A stretch of 64,000 bases of DNA from Dyadobacter fermentans (GTDB lineage: Bacteria; Bacteroidota; Bacteroidia; Cytophagales; Spirosomataceae). Shown one piece after another: positions 34,658 to 44,400 of this stretch. How positions within the stretch are numbered: position 1 is the stretch's first letter; each line of letters begins with the position of its first letter. The notes beneath the pieces are model-generated. The model had not been told where the DNA came from and made no database searches. It saw nothing but the letters and a program-made list of their open reading frames with translations. The stretch is from contig NZ_JAHXBN010000007.1 in assembly GCF_019924045.1 (NCBI RefSeq), positions 1 to 64,000 on the forward strand, given 5' to 3'. The translations under genes and the position numbers were made by a program.

Positions 34658-34779
34658 ACTGATTTCCGTTTCAACTCTTCTATGATGGTTTTTGCTGCCG
34701 GATCTGCCGTCAGCAGGACTACTTCTTCGAGGCTACCATCAAACACTTCTCTGACCGCGACAGAATCGCCCAAGATCAC
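34654..34779 (-). CDS. Possible small or remnant gene overlapping the LLM oxidoreductase start
   Basis: From GTG 34779 a 41-residue frame (VILGDSVAVREVFDGSLEEV, then an AAKTIIEELKRKSV tail) runs to a TGA that overlaps the next ATG by two bases, as in coupled genes. The sequence is protein-like, but no ATG or ribosome-binding context is evident, and the frame is open further upstream. It may be the tail of a decayed gene. Not recognised. Confidence 0.3.
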   Translation of the reverse strand: MILGDSVAVREVFDGSLEEVVLLTADPAAKTIIEELKRKSV

Positions 34780-35161
34780 TACATGGAGAAAAATTGTGCC
34801 GACCGGTTTACAGATCCTCGATATCGCGCTCATATACCATCGCGCTTAAATAGGCGCGTACCAGCGTGCGGCGCAAGCCCGGAGGTACGTATTCGAATCA
34901 CTTCCCCACCTTGTGGATCAACTGCCTCGAACGGGCAAGACCGAAAGGTTTCCACTAGGGAAATGGTTTTTACTGGTGAACGCGCCTTACTTCAACAGCT
35001 ACACATATGAAAGCCAGCATCTCGTCGCCCGACGTGAACCACTGCAGCCGCTTGCCGGGGGCAGTATCCCGAACGCGCCCGTAGGACATTTTCAATGTGC
35101 TGCTGGCATAATATTTAATGGCAATGCCGGCGACAAAAACGCAACACACAAAGCTGGATTA
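34780..35161. other. Interval between LLM oxidoreductase and treZ with a probable gene remnant
   Basis: This interval has no intact gene. On the minus strand 34808-34957 reads as protein-like sequence (LARSRQLIHKVGK, an in-frame TGA at 34898-34900, then FEYVPPGLRRTLVRAYLSAM to a TAA). The stop inside an otherwise good frame suggests a pseudogene. The interval also has to hold the treZ promoter. Confidence 0.3.
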
Positions 35162-37006
35162 ATGATTAGTTTAAACACGAACAAACGGGGAATTGGAGTT
35201 ACTTTTGACGCTTCGGGCGCGGCCTCTGCGGTGTTGTGGGCACCGAAAGCCAAGCAGGTGGAGCTACTTATTCCGGGCAAAGACAAAATCGTTTCATTGG
35301 TATGCCAGGAACTGGGTTACTGGACTGTGGAAACCCGTGACTTGCAGCCAGGTGATCTTTATTATTTTGAACTGGATAGTAAGAAGCAACTGCCTGATCC
35401 CGCATCGCTTTCGCAGCCTGACGATGTGCACGGCGCCTCGCAGGCACTCGATCTCAGTTCCTTCGAGTGGAAGGATGCCGGCTGGCAGCCATACCCTTTA
35501 AAGGACTACATTATTTATGAAGTTCACATAGGCACTTTCACGCCTGAGGGTACGTTCGCTGCCGCCGAGGAGAAGCTCGATTACCTGATCGATCTTGGCG
35601 TTACGGCCATTGAGATCATGCCCGTAGCGCAGTTTCCAGGCAATCGGAACTGGGGGTACGACGGTGTTTATCCGTTCTGTGTTCAACATTCCTATGGAGG
35701 CGCGAGGGGCTTACAGAGCCTGGTCAATGCGTGTCACAACAAAGGCTTGGCGGTTATACTGGATGTGGTGTACAATCATGTGGGTCCTGAGGGAAGTCAG
35801 CTGGAAGCTTTCGGCCCGTATTTCACCGGAAAATACCATACTCCCTGGGGGAATGCTATCAATTTCGATGACGCCTGGTGTGACGGGGCCCGGCGGTTCT
35901 TTATTGAAAACGCCTTGATGTGGTTACGCGATTTTCATGTCGATGCACTTCGCATGGACGCCGTTCACGCGATAAAGGACTTCAATCCTATGCATATTTT
36001 GCAGGAGATCAGGCAGAACGTCGATCTGTTGATGCAACAAACAGGCCGCAAGCATTATCTGATTGTAGAGTTGGATCTGAATGATACCCGTTTCATCAAT
36101 CCGGTGAGCAAGGCAGGTTACGGCATGGATGCGCAATGGATCGATGAATTCCACCACGCATTACGCGTCGCTTCCGGGCAGGAAAGAACCGGTTATTATT
36201 CCGACTTCGATGGCGTTCCATCGCTGGCCAAATCCTATAGGGATGCTTACGTATACGATGGGGCGTTCTCTGAGCACCGCAAGAAGTTTTTCGGCATGAA
36301 AACTGAAAATGCGGGGGAGCAGTTTGTCGTTTTTTCGCAGAATCACGATCATGTTGGAAACCGCATGCTTGGCGAGCGCACGAGTCAGCTGGTAAGTTTT
36401 GAGATGCAGAAACTGCTCGCAGGAGCAGTGTTGGTGAGCCCTTATTTACCGATGCTTTTCATGGGAGAAGAGTATGGGGAGGAAAGCCCATTCCTGTATT
36501 TTGTCAGTCACACTGATCCCGAACTTGCGGAGAAAGTGAGAAAAGGACGGAAAAAGGAGTTCGAAGCGTTTCACCTGGAAGGGGAGGCGCCGGACCCGTT
36601 ATCGGAGGAAACCTTTGACCGTTCCAAACTTCGATGGGAATCGGTTGAGCGGGAGCCTCATCAAACGATGCTCAATTACTATAAAAAGTTGATATCCATC
36701 CGCAAAAGCCATTCGCCGCTGCGTGTACTCGATCGCGAGGAAGTTTCGGTAGGGTACAATGCGGAAAGTCAGGTCATCGTGCTTCGCCGCCGGCATGGTA
36801 CACAGGAAATCATTTGCCTGATGAATTTTTCCAGCCAGCAACAGTCAGTGGACATGCCGGTGGGTGCATCGCATTGGTACAAACTGCTCGGATCGTCAGA
36901 TCCGAAATGGGGCGGTTCGCGAGAAATGCCTGTCCAGGTTACAAGTGGACCGGCATTGGCCCTATCTCCGGAATCAATCACACTTTATGTAAATCAGTAT
37001 GAATAA
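35162..37006 (+). CDS. treZ: Malto-oligosyltrehalose trehalohydrolase
   Basis: Start ATG 35162 (MISLNTNKRGIGVTF) gives 614 residues, the usual TreZ length; an in-frame ATG at 34913 precedes unlikely sequence. An N-terminal CBM48-like domain (about 5-100, VLWAPKAKQVELLI) leads to a GH13 barrel. Conserved residues are D201-VVYN-H206, D266 in DALRMDAVHAI, E303 in LIVELDLND and N394-H395-D396. D266 is the nucleophile and E303 the acid/base. TreZ releases trehalose from malto-oligosyltrehalose made by TreY. The treY gene starts eight bases before its stop, so the two are translationally coupled. Confidence 0.95.
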   Translation: MISLNTNKRGIGVTFDASGAASAVLWAPKAKQVELLIPGKDKIVSLVCQELGYWTVETRDLQPGDLYYFELDSKKQLPDPASLSQPDDVHGASQALDLSSFEWKDAGWQPYPLKDYIIYEVHIGTFTPEGTFAAAEEKLDYLIDLGVTAIEIMPVAQFPGNRNWGYDGVYPFCVQHSYGGARGLQSLVNACHNKGLAVILDVVYNHVGPEGSQLEAFGPYFTGKYHTPWGNAINFDDAWCDGARRFFIENALMWLRDFHVDALRMDAVHAIKDFNPMHILQEIRQNVDLLMQQTGRKHYLIVELDLNDTRFINPVSKAGYGMDAQWIDEFHHALRVASGQERTGYYSDFDGVPSLAKSYRDAYVYDGAFSEHRKKFFGMKTENAGEQFVVFSQNHDHVGNRMLGERTSQLVSFEMQKLLAGAVLVSPYLPMLFMGEEYGEESPFLYFVSHTDPELAEKVRKGRKKEFEAFHLEGEAPDPLSEETFDRSKLRWESVEREPHQTMLNYYKKLISIRKSHSPLRVLDREEVSVGYNAESQVIVLRRRHGTQEIICLMNFSSQQQSVDMPVGASHWYKLLGSSDPKWGGSREMPVQVTSGPALALSPESITLYVNQYE

Positions 37007-40000
37007 CCCCATTGCTACCTATCGTTTGCAATTCCATAAGGAGTTTACTTTCAAGAATCTGGAAAACCTGATCCCCTATTTGCGGCAGCTGGGAGTAAGT
37101 ACTATATATGCATCGCCTGTGTTTAAATCGACGCCGGGAAGCATGCATGGCTACGACGGAGTAGATCCCAATCAAATCGACCCCGAAATCGGTAGCATGG
37201 AAGAATTGAAAACGCTCAGTTCGATATTGAAAGAAAATCATATGCAATGGTTGCAGGACATTGTGCCCAATCATATGGCCTTTCACTCAGAGAATCCGTG
37301 GCTGATGGACGTACTTGAAAAAGGCACACAATCGATGTATGCCGGTTTTTTTGACATTGCCTGGAACAGCCGCCTTTTTCATGGCAAACTGATGGTGCCA
37401 TTTCTCGGGTCGGATCTCGATGAGGAAATTGAAAGTGGGAATGTGCTCATTTCGTACGAGTCTAACCGGTTGATGCTGACTTATGAAGGTGCAAATTTCC
37501 CTCTTAGCCCCCGATCATATTCCACACTTTTCGACTCGGAGCTGGCCCGTCACAATCAGGCGCTTGTACAGATCGGCACGCAATGCAAAGAAATCAACGG
37601 GGTGGAAGAGCCGGCGGTTTTTTCCGAACAATGGAATGAGCTTCTCTTGCAGCTTTCCTCGTTAATGAAAAACCAGGACGAGAAAGAGCTGATCACGGGG
37701 CTGTTGAAAGAGGTCAACAGCAACCCCGAAAAATTGAAACAAATTATCGATCAGCAAGCGTATGTTTTATGTAGTTGGCAGGACACAGACCAACATATCA
37801 ACTTTCGGCGGTTTTTTACCGTGAACGGACTGATCTGTCTCAATATTCAGGATGAAAATGTATTCCTGAACTACCACGCACTGATGAAGCAACTGGTTGA
37901 GGAAGGCATTTTCCAGGGGCTAAGGATTGACCATGTCGACGGCCTGTACGATCCGAGCCGGTACCTGAAAGATATTCGCCGGCTGGTCGGGGACGACACC
38001 TATGTGGTTGTGGAGAAGATCCTGGGCCAGGATGAGGACATGCCGGAAGACTGGCCGGTCCAGGGTACAACAGGCTATGAATTTCTGGCGACAGTCAATA
38101 ATGTATTTACCAATGTAAATGCCGAGAAAACCTTTACAAGCTTTTACCAGGAATTGGCGGGAGACGGCGGAACGATACGGGAGCATTTGCTGGAAAAGAA
38201 GGCTCATATCCTTTTTGAGCATATGGGCGGCGAGCTGGAAAATCTGTACGGGTTGCTGACAGAGCTGAATTTGGCAGACGGACAAGATATGGAACGGATT
38301 GGTCAAGAGCAGCTCAGGAAGGCGATAGGGGAGTTGCTGATCCATTGTCCGGTATACCGCTATTATGGCAATCAAATGCCTTTGGAGTCATCTGAAATGG
38401 CCGCGGTTCAAAAGATATTCGATGAGGTAAAAAGCTTTCATCCGGAACTGGTGCAGGCCGTTGCACTTCTCGAAAACGTATTGCTGACAAAGCCTTCCGA
38501 AGGTGACGAAGATTACAACGCTAAGGCGCTGGAGTTTTACCAAAGGGCTATGCAGTTTACTGGGCCGTTGATGGCCAAGGGAGGAGAAGACACGCTGATG
38601 TATACCTATGGTCGCTTTATCGGGCATAATGATGTTGGCGACTCTGTGGAATGCTTTGGAATAACGTTGACTAAGTTTCATGGCAAAATGAAAAAGCGCC
38701 ATAAAAACTGGCCACTTTCTTTAAATACCACGTCGACTCACGACACGAAAAGGGGCGAGGACGTTCGGGCGCGCCTGAACGTCCTTACCGATGTTCCCGA
38801 GGAATGGATTTCCCGGGTAAAACACTGGCAGCAACTCAATGCGCCGCTCAGGCGGAAATACTCGGCGCCCGATGCGAACGACGAATACCTGATTTATCAA
38901 ACGTTGACCGGCGCTTACCCGATGCCGGGAAAGGATGAGGATGACTTTCCGGCACGATTGGATGAATATCTCCAAAAAGCGTTGCGGGAGGCAAAAAGGA
39001 AGACAAGCTGGGCCGAGCCTGACGAAGCTTACGAAAGCGGCGTGCAACAGTTTGCCCGGGAACTGTTGGATCGGCAAGGGGCTTTCTGGGAGGATTTTGT
39101 ATCGTTCCAAAAGAGAATCGTGGATTTCGGCATGGTCAATTCTCTTTCGCAGCTGATTTTGAAATTCACGTGTCCGGGTGTCCCGGATGTGTATCAGGGC
39201 TGTGAGTTGTGGGACCTGAGCCTCGTAGACCCCGATAACCGGAGGGAAGTGGATTATGAAAAAAGACAAAGCTGGCTTCGGGAGTTTGACGAAGCGGAAC
39301 GGGGCCTACTACTGGAAAAGCTGTGGAATGACCGCAGTAATGCACAGATCAAACTCTGGCTCACACAGCAGCTCTTCGAACTGCGAAAACAAAATCCGGC
39401 GCTTTTTTCAGAAGGAGATTATGTTCCCTTGCAGGTAAAAGGCAGGTTCAAGGATCACCTTCTTGCCTTTGCTCGTATCCACAAGAAGGACGTAATGATC
39501 GTGGCCGTTCCATTGCACCTGGCAATGATGTGTAAAGCGGAAGAGCTGCCTTCTTTTGACTGGAAGGATACCGCGATCGACGTCCCGCCTGTATTTGCAT
39601 TGGAATGGAAACATCTCCTCACAGGCAATGCAACCGAGTGCGACAGCAAACTGTCCGCAGCAGGACTATTTGATAAACTGCCATTTGCGATTCTACAAGG
39701 AACCAGGGTTGATAACGAGCGGAGTGCCGGTCTTCTGTTACACATTTCTTCTCTTGCATCGCCATTCGGAATTGGCGATATGGGTTCCGAAGCATTTGCG
39801 TTCGCCGATTTCCTATATCGCGGTGATCAGCGGATCTGGCAGTTGCTTCCCCTGAACCCAACCGAAGCCGCGCAGGGAAATTCGCCCTACAGCGCACTGT
39901 CTAGCCGGGCTGGTAATCCTGCATTCATCAGTCCGGACCTTCTGCAGCAGGAAGGCCTGCTCGAAAACGTGGACCTTGCAGAATATCATCTCCCGCAGGA

Positions 40001-41216
40001 CGGGAAGGTCGATTTCGAAAAAGCGACGCGAATCAAAAGCGAGTTGCTGGAAAAGGCGTTCGCCACATTTAGCCAAAAACCTCAACTGTTTCCGGCGACA
40101 GAATTTGAACGGTTCTTGGAGGAGAATGCGGAATGGCTGGACGACTTCGCCCTATACATGGTCATCAGGGAGAAGCACGATGGGAAACCGTGGACGGAGT
40201 GGGAAGAGCGGCTGAGACTTCGGAATCCGGAAGCATTGAATGTGCTGATTGAAGTGGAGTCTGCCAGAATCCGGTTCTACAAGTGGGTACAGTTTGTTTT
40301 TCATAAGCAATGGAAGTCGCTTCGCGAATATTGCAGCGAACGGAACATCAAATTCCTGGGCGATATGCCATTTTATGTGAGCTACAATTCCGCCGATGTC
40401 TGGGCACACCGGAATCTGTTTATGTTGGATGAAAATGGGAACATGATCGGAGTCGCCGGCGTTCCACCAGATTCATTTTCTGAGAAAGGCCAGCTTTGGG
40501 GCATGCCTGTGTTCAACTGGGATGCACACAGGGAGCAGGGGTATCAGTGGTGGATAAACCGGCTTAGGAAAAACACCGAACTTTTTGATTTGACGCGCCT
40601 TGATCATTTCCGGGCGTTTGCCGAGTACTGGGTGGTCCCGGGAGGCGAAACGACAGCGGTGAACGGGAAATGGAATCCCGGTCCTGGTTCGGAATTCTTC
40701 AGAGTAGTGGAGGATGCCCTGGGAGGATTACCTTTTGTAGCGGAAGATCTGGGTGAAATAGGCCCGTCCGTGTTTGAACTAAGGGATGAGCTCGCCCTTC
40801 CGGGCATGAAAGTGCTCCAATTCGCATTTGATGAAGATATGGCTGAGTCCCACTACATTCCTCATAACTACACCGCCAATTTTGTGGCTTACACCGGCAC
40901 GCATGACAACAATACGATTAAGGGATGGTTTAAGAATGATACCGACGAAGCATCCCGAGAAAGGCTGGAAGCGTACACGGGGTGCTCTGTAAATGAAGAT
41001 AATGTGCATTCGGTAATGGCCCGGCTAGCTTATTTGTCCGTTGCCAGAATGGCGGTTATACCGGTTCAGGATTTACTTAATCTGGATGAATCGTCTAAAA
41101 TGAACAACCCAGGCTCTGATCACGCTAACTGGACGTGGCGTTTGGTGCCGGGACAACTGAGTCGTGAAGCGGAAAATAAATTGAAACGTTGGGTTAAGAT
41201 TTCCAATCGTGGGTAG
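36999..41216 (+). CDS. treY: Fused malto-oligosyltrehalose synthase and 4-alpha-glucanotransferase
   Basis: This 1,405-residue protein joins two enzymes. Residues 1 to about 870 are TreY (YRLQFHKEFTFKNLENLIPY opening; catalytic D311 in LRIDHVDG and E339 in VVEKI), which converts the reducing end of maltodextrins to trehalose. Residues from about 900 are a MalQ-type GH77 domain (LLLHISSLASPFGIGDMGSE; D1202 in TRLDHFRAF, E1249 in VAEDLGE, D1303 in GTHDNNT), which rearranges maltodextrin chain lengths. The fused partner would recycle the short glucans left by TreZ. I see no frameshift or linker break. It is coupled to treZ by an 8-base overlap. Confidence 0.95.
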   Translation: MNNPIATYRLQFHKEFTFKNLENLIPYLRQLGVSTIYASPVFKSTPGSMHGYDGVDPNQIDPEIGSMEELKTLSSILKENHMQWLQDIVPNHMAFHSENPWLMDVLEKGTQSMYAGFFDIAWNSRLFHGKLMVPFLGSDLDEEIESGNVLISYESNRLMLTYEGANFPLSPRSYSTLFDSELARHNQALVQIGTQCKEINGVEEPAVFSEQWNELLLQLSSLMKNQDEKELITGLLKEVNSNPEKLKQIIDQQAYVLCSWQDTDQHINFRRFFTVNGLICLNIQDENVFLNYHALMKQLVEEGIFQGLRIDHVDGLYDPSRYLKDIRRLVGDDTYVVVEKILGQDEDMPEDWPVQGTTGYEFLATVNNVFTNVNAEKTFTSFYQELAGDGGTIREHLLEKKAHILFEHMGGELENLYGLLTELNLADGQDMERIGQEQLRKAIGELLIHCPVYRYYGNQMPLESSEMAAVQKIFDEVKSFHPELVQAVALLENVLLTKPSEGDEDYNAKALEFYQRAMQFTGPLMAKGGEDTLMYTYGRFIGHNDVGDSVECFGITLTKFHGKMKKRHKNWPLSLNTTSTHDTKRGEDVRARLNVLTDVPEEWISRVKHWQQLNAPLRRKYSAPDANDEYLIYQTLTGAYPMPGKDEDDFPARLDEYLQKALREAKRKTSWAEPDEAYESGVQQFARELLDRQGAFWEDFVSFQKRIVDFGMVNSLSQLILKFTCPGVPDVYQGCELWDLSLVDPDNRREVDYEKRQSWLREFDEAERGLLLEKLWNDRSNAQIKLWLTQQLFELRKQNPALFSEGDYVPLQVKGRFKDHLLAFARIHKKDVMIVAVPLHLAMMCKAEELPSFDWKDTAIDVPPVFALEWKHLLTGNATECDSKLSAAGLFDKLPFAILQGTRVDNERSAGLLLHISSLASPFGIGDMGSEAFAFADFLYRGDQRIWQLLPLNPTEAAQGNSPYSALSSRAGNPAFISPDLLQQEGLLENVDLAEYHLPQDGKVDFEKATRIKSELLEKAFATFSQKPQLFPATEFERFLEENAEWLDDFALYMVIREKHDGKPWTEWEERLRLRNPEALNVLIEVESARIRFYKWVQFVFHKQWKSLREYCSERNIKFLGDMPFYVSYNSADVWAHRNLFMLDENGNMIGVAGVPPDSFSEKGQLWGMPVFNWDAHREQGYQWWINRLRKNTELFDLTRLDHFRAFAEYWVVPGGETTAVNGKWNPGPGSEFFRVVEDALGGLPFVAEDLGEIGPSVFELRDELALPGMKVLQFAFDEDMAESHYIPHNYTANFVAYTGTHDNNTIKGWFKNDTDEASRERLEAYTGCSVNEDNVHSVMARLAYLSVARMAVIPVQDLLNLDESSKMNNPGSDHANWTWRLVPGQLSREAENKLKRWVKISNRG

Positions 41217-41329
41217 AGGACGGTCCAATGGTGTGTGTTTGCAGAAATGTCAGAGCCAGGGAGGCGTAGGAAGCGAGAACCGCCCATCGCCATCGACGGC
41301 GGCAACTTCCCGGTTGTTTAGACGGGATG

Positions 41330-41356
41330 AACCCGGCAATTGTCAATTGCCGGGTT
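41330..41356 (+). terminator. Terminator of the trehalose operon
   Basis: AACCCGGCAATTG pairs perfectly with CAATTGCCGGGTT, followed by TATT. It is about 115 bases after the treY-malQ stop and suits rho-independent termination. Confidence 0.65.
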
Positions 41357-41441
41357 TATTGGAAAATATCGTATCACTGGGCAACCCATTGCGTGGCAGA
41401 GCCGGGGCGGCGGCTTTAACGGCATAGCCAGTAAAATTGTG

Positions 41442-41468
41442 AAAGCCCCCTCAGTCGGAGAGGGCCTT
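41442..41468 (-). terminator. Terminator of the secreted repeat-protein gene
   Basis: AAAGCCCCCTC pairs with GAGAGGGCCTT (one mismatch) on either side of a 5-base loop, 21 bases past the minus-strand stop at 41490. T residues follow on the minus strand after a few bases. Confidence 0.55.
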
Positions 41469-41489
41469 CATTTCACTTACATAGAAGCC

Positions 41490-44400
41490 TTATTTTTGGA
41501 TGACAGTCCTTAAATGGTGTGTCAGGCCATTTTGCTCGGTAACCTCAATCACATATAGCCCTGTTACCCAATCGGCTATCCGCAATCCTGTGGATGGGAA
41601 GCTGCCGGCAGAGTAAATGACAGTACCGCTACTGTTGGTTATCGTTACGCGGGAGATTTTCCGTCCTGCCAGGTCGCTGAGGAAGATCTTCTCGGATACC
41701 GGGTTGGGGTAGGTAGTCAGGCTGGTAATACCGGATTCGACATTCCTGATGCCACTGTATGCATAAGTCTGATCCTTGTCTACCATTTTGAGGCGGTAAT
41801 AATTTTCTCCCGGAACCATAGCGGCATGAACGAAGGTGTAAGCGCGACGTATAGCACTTTCTCCAAAGGATTCGACCTTGCCGATAGCGCGCCAGTTTCT
41901 GGCATCTTTGCTGTGTTCTACCTCAAAGTAATCGCTGTTGGTTTCCGAGGTAGTTATCCATGAAAGTAGCGCCTGACTGCCTTCCCGAACTGCCTTGAAC
42001 TCGACCAGCGTCACCGGCAATGCAGCCTCATCCCCCGAAATGTACAGCGTCGCATTCGCGGTAGCGCCCTGCGAGTCGGTGATGGTGTACGGGAAGGCGA
42101 CGCTGCCTTTGAAAGCCGCAACGGGAACAAAGGTGTAGCTTCCGTCGGATTGGAGCGTCAAAGTACCCTTGCCAGGTACCGAGGTCACCTGCGCGGTCAC
42201 TGTCTGGGTGTCCCCCTCCGGATCCGTGTCGTTCGCTTTCACTCCGTTTGCCGCGGTGGTGGTGATCCCGCCGGCAGCAGTCAGCAGCGCGTAGTCGTCA
42301 CTTGCCAGCGTGCTGTTTGTTGCTCCTGTAAGCGAAATAGTAACGATCTGGTAAGCAGAGGCGCTCAATGGAACCGGCCTGTTATCGCTGACTGTGTAAA
42401 AGATCGTGTCTTTGCCCACAAACCCGGTTGGAGGGGTGTAGTTCACTACTCCCGTCGCTGGGTTTACAACCGCGGTACCACCAAAGCGGGTGTTACCCGG
42501 ATTACCCCCGTTAAGGTCTGTCAGCACAACCGAGGCAGGTACCAACTGCACATCTTTGTTTCCTGCGGCGTCGTTGACCAGCGTGTTAATATTTACGGCG
42601 GTATTCATTTTAGTGGATGCAATGTCCAGGTTCGCAATCGGCGGGTTGTTCGTTCCAGTGCCGTACACGGTGATCACCAGCAATTCAACCGGGCAGTTTG
42701 TCGTCACCGAAGGCGGGCAGACCGGTACCAGGAAGCGGTACACACCCGGGGTAGCGGAGCTGAATGTATAAGTGCCGTCGGCGCTGACGACAGGAAGTTC
42801 TCCACCAGGGTTTGAAAATCCTGGAACTGTTGTTGCACTTCCGTAGGTCGTACCCGGAAGGATAACGTCATTGGTGGAAACATTTCCGGTAATGGCAATG
42901 CCGGCAAGTGCTACATTGATGTCAGGGTTTGTCCGGTTACAGCTCAGGCCAGTCGCCATACGCGTATCGACGATGGCTCCATACACATCCACATACTGGT
43001 CGACAGCCTGTGCAAGCGAGCCAACCGAGATTTTGATTTCGTCAAATGGCACCGTGGTATAGAACCCAGGGTTGTAAAAGTTGGTCGGGGTACCAAACCA
43101 TTGGTTCAAAACCGAGAGGTCAAGCAAAGCCCCATCGCTTTTCGATTCCTGCTGTACCCCGTTCAGGTAGGTCGTGATGGTAATGCGGGTGAATAACCCT
43201 GCTGAAACCAGGAATGGGTTCTTCTTGATGGTGAAGCCTGCAAAAGTACCGGCAGGGAATGTGGTGGCAGGGACTGCAACGGCCAGGGAGTTTACTTCCA
43301 GTCCGCTGGCAAGGTTGTAAATCCGGGCGAAGTCTGTGGTGGAGGCTGAAACTGCGTTCCAGGGTGCTTGTACTTCGCAGCCGGCACATGCTATGCCTTT
43401 GGTTCCGGTTTGCCCGGCATCGATCACTGCCCCGTGGTTCTGGTCGCTCAACGTCACATTGAAGTCACAGCCGACGGTAATAGCACAACTGCGCTGGATA
43501 TACGCCCGGTAGATTAGAATATTGCCTAAGTCCGCTCCTGCCAGGTTGGTGATTTCAAGCTGCGCTTCATCAAAAGCTACTTTACTGATGATGCCCACGA
43601 TTTGCCTGTTGGCGCCTCCGGTTACGAGGGAAGTGCTCACACCCGCGGCCACCGAATTGCCCGTGCCACTTTGCACAAGAACACCATTGTTGTACAAATG
43701 GATGGTCATGCTTCCCAGCGCGCTTGCTGACAATAGTGCACCTGACTCGATGTCAAAGCCTGCAAAAGACTCTGCCGGATAAGTTTCAATGGCATTGGCA
43801 ACTGAGACAGTCGCTTTTGAGCCCACGCTTGCACCCATCACCAGTGTGGCAGGCAGGATCGCCGCGCCGTTTACGATGTTCTCCGAATTATTCAGCTGAC
43901 AGGCAACGCATCCTACTGCATCGATCGAAGTCCTTACACCATTGACGTAGACAGGGTGAGTGGGGTTTGAAACGGCTGTCAGTGTATTACAAGCCAGTTC
44001 GTTGGCGCAGAATGACTTGAACACCGCGTTGTAGATACGGGTCGTGCCTATGTTGGCATTGATCACAGAGCTGACCGTGATCTTAACCCCGCTGAATGGA
44101 AGGATTGCCAAAAAGCCGATGGTTTGCCGCCCGGCGCCGTTAAGGACCGAGCTTTTAGCAGATATCAATCCGGCGTTGCCTGAAAACGATTCGATCACGG
44201 CCCCGTATTGATCTGTGGTGGAGATGGTAATTCCTGAAAGCGCTCCTGCGCCGATCAGGTTCGGGTTGTCGATATCAAAACCGGCGAAGGTATTAGCGGG
44301 GTAAACTTTCGCCCCGTCGGTCACCGCATAGGCGGCCGTTGTGCCGATATTGGCCGGAACGACGAGCTCGGTATAATTGTCCGGATCTGCGTCAATCGCG

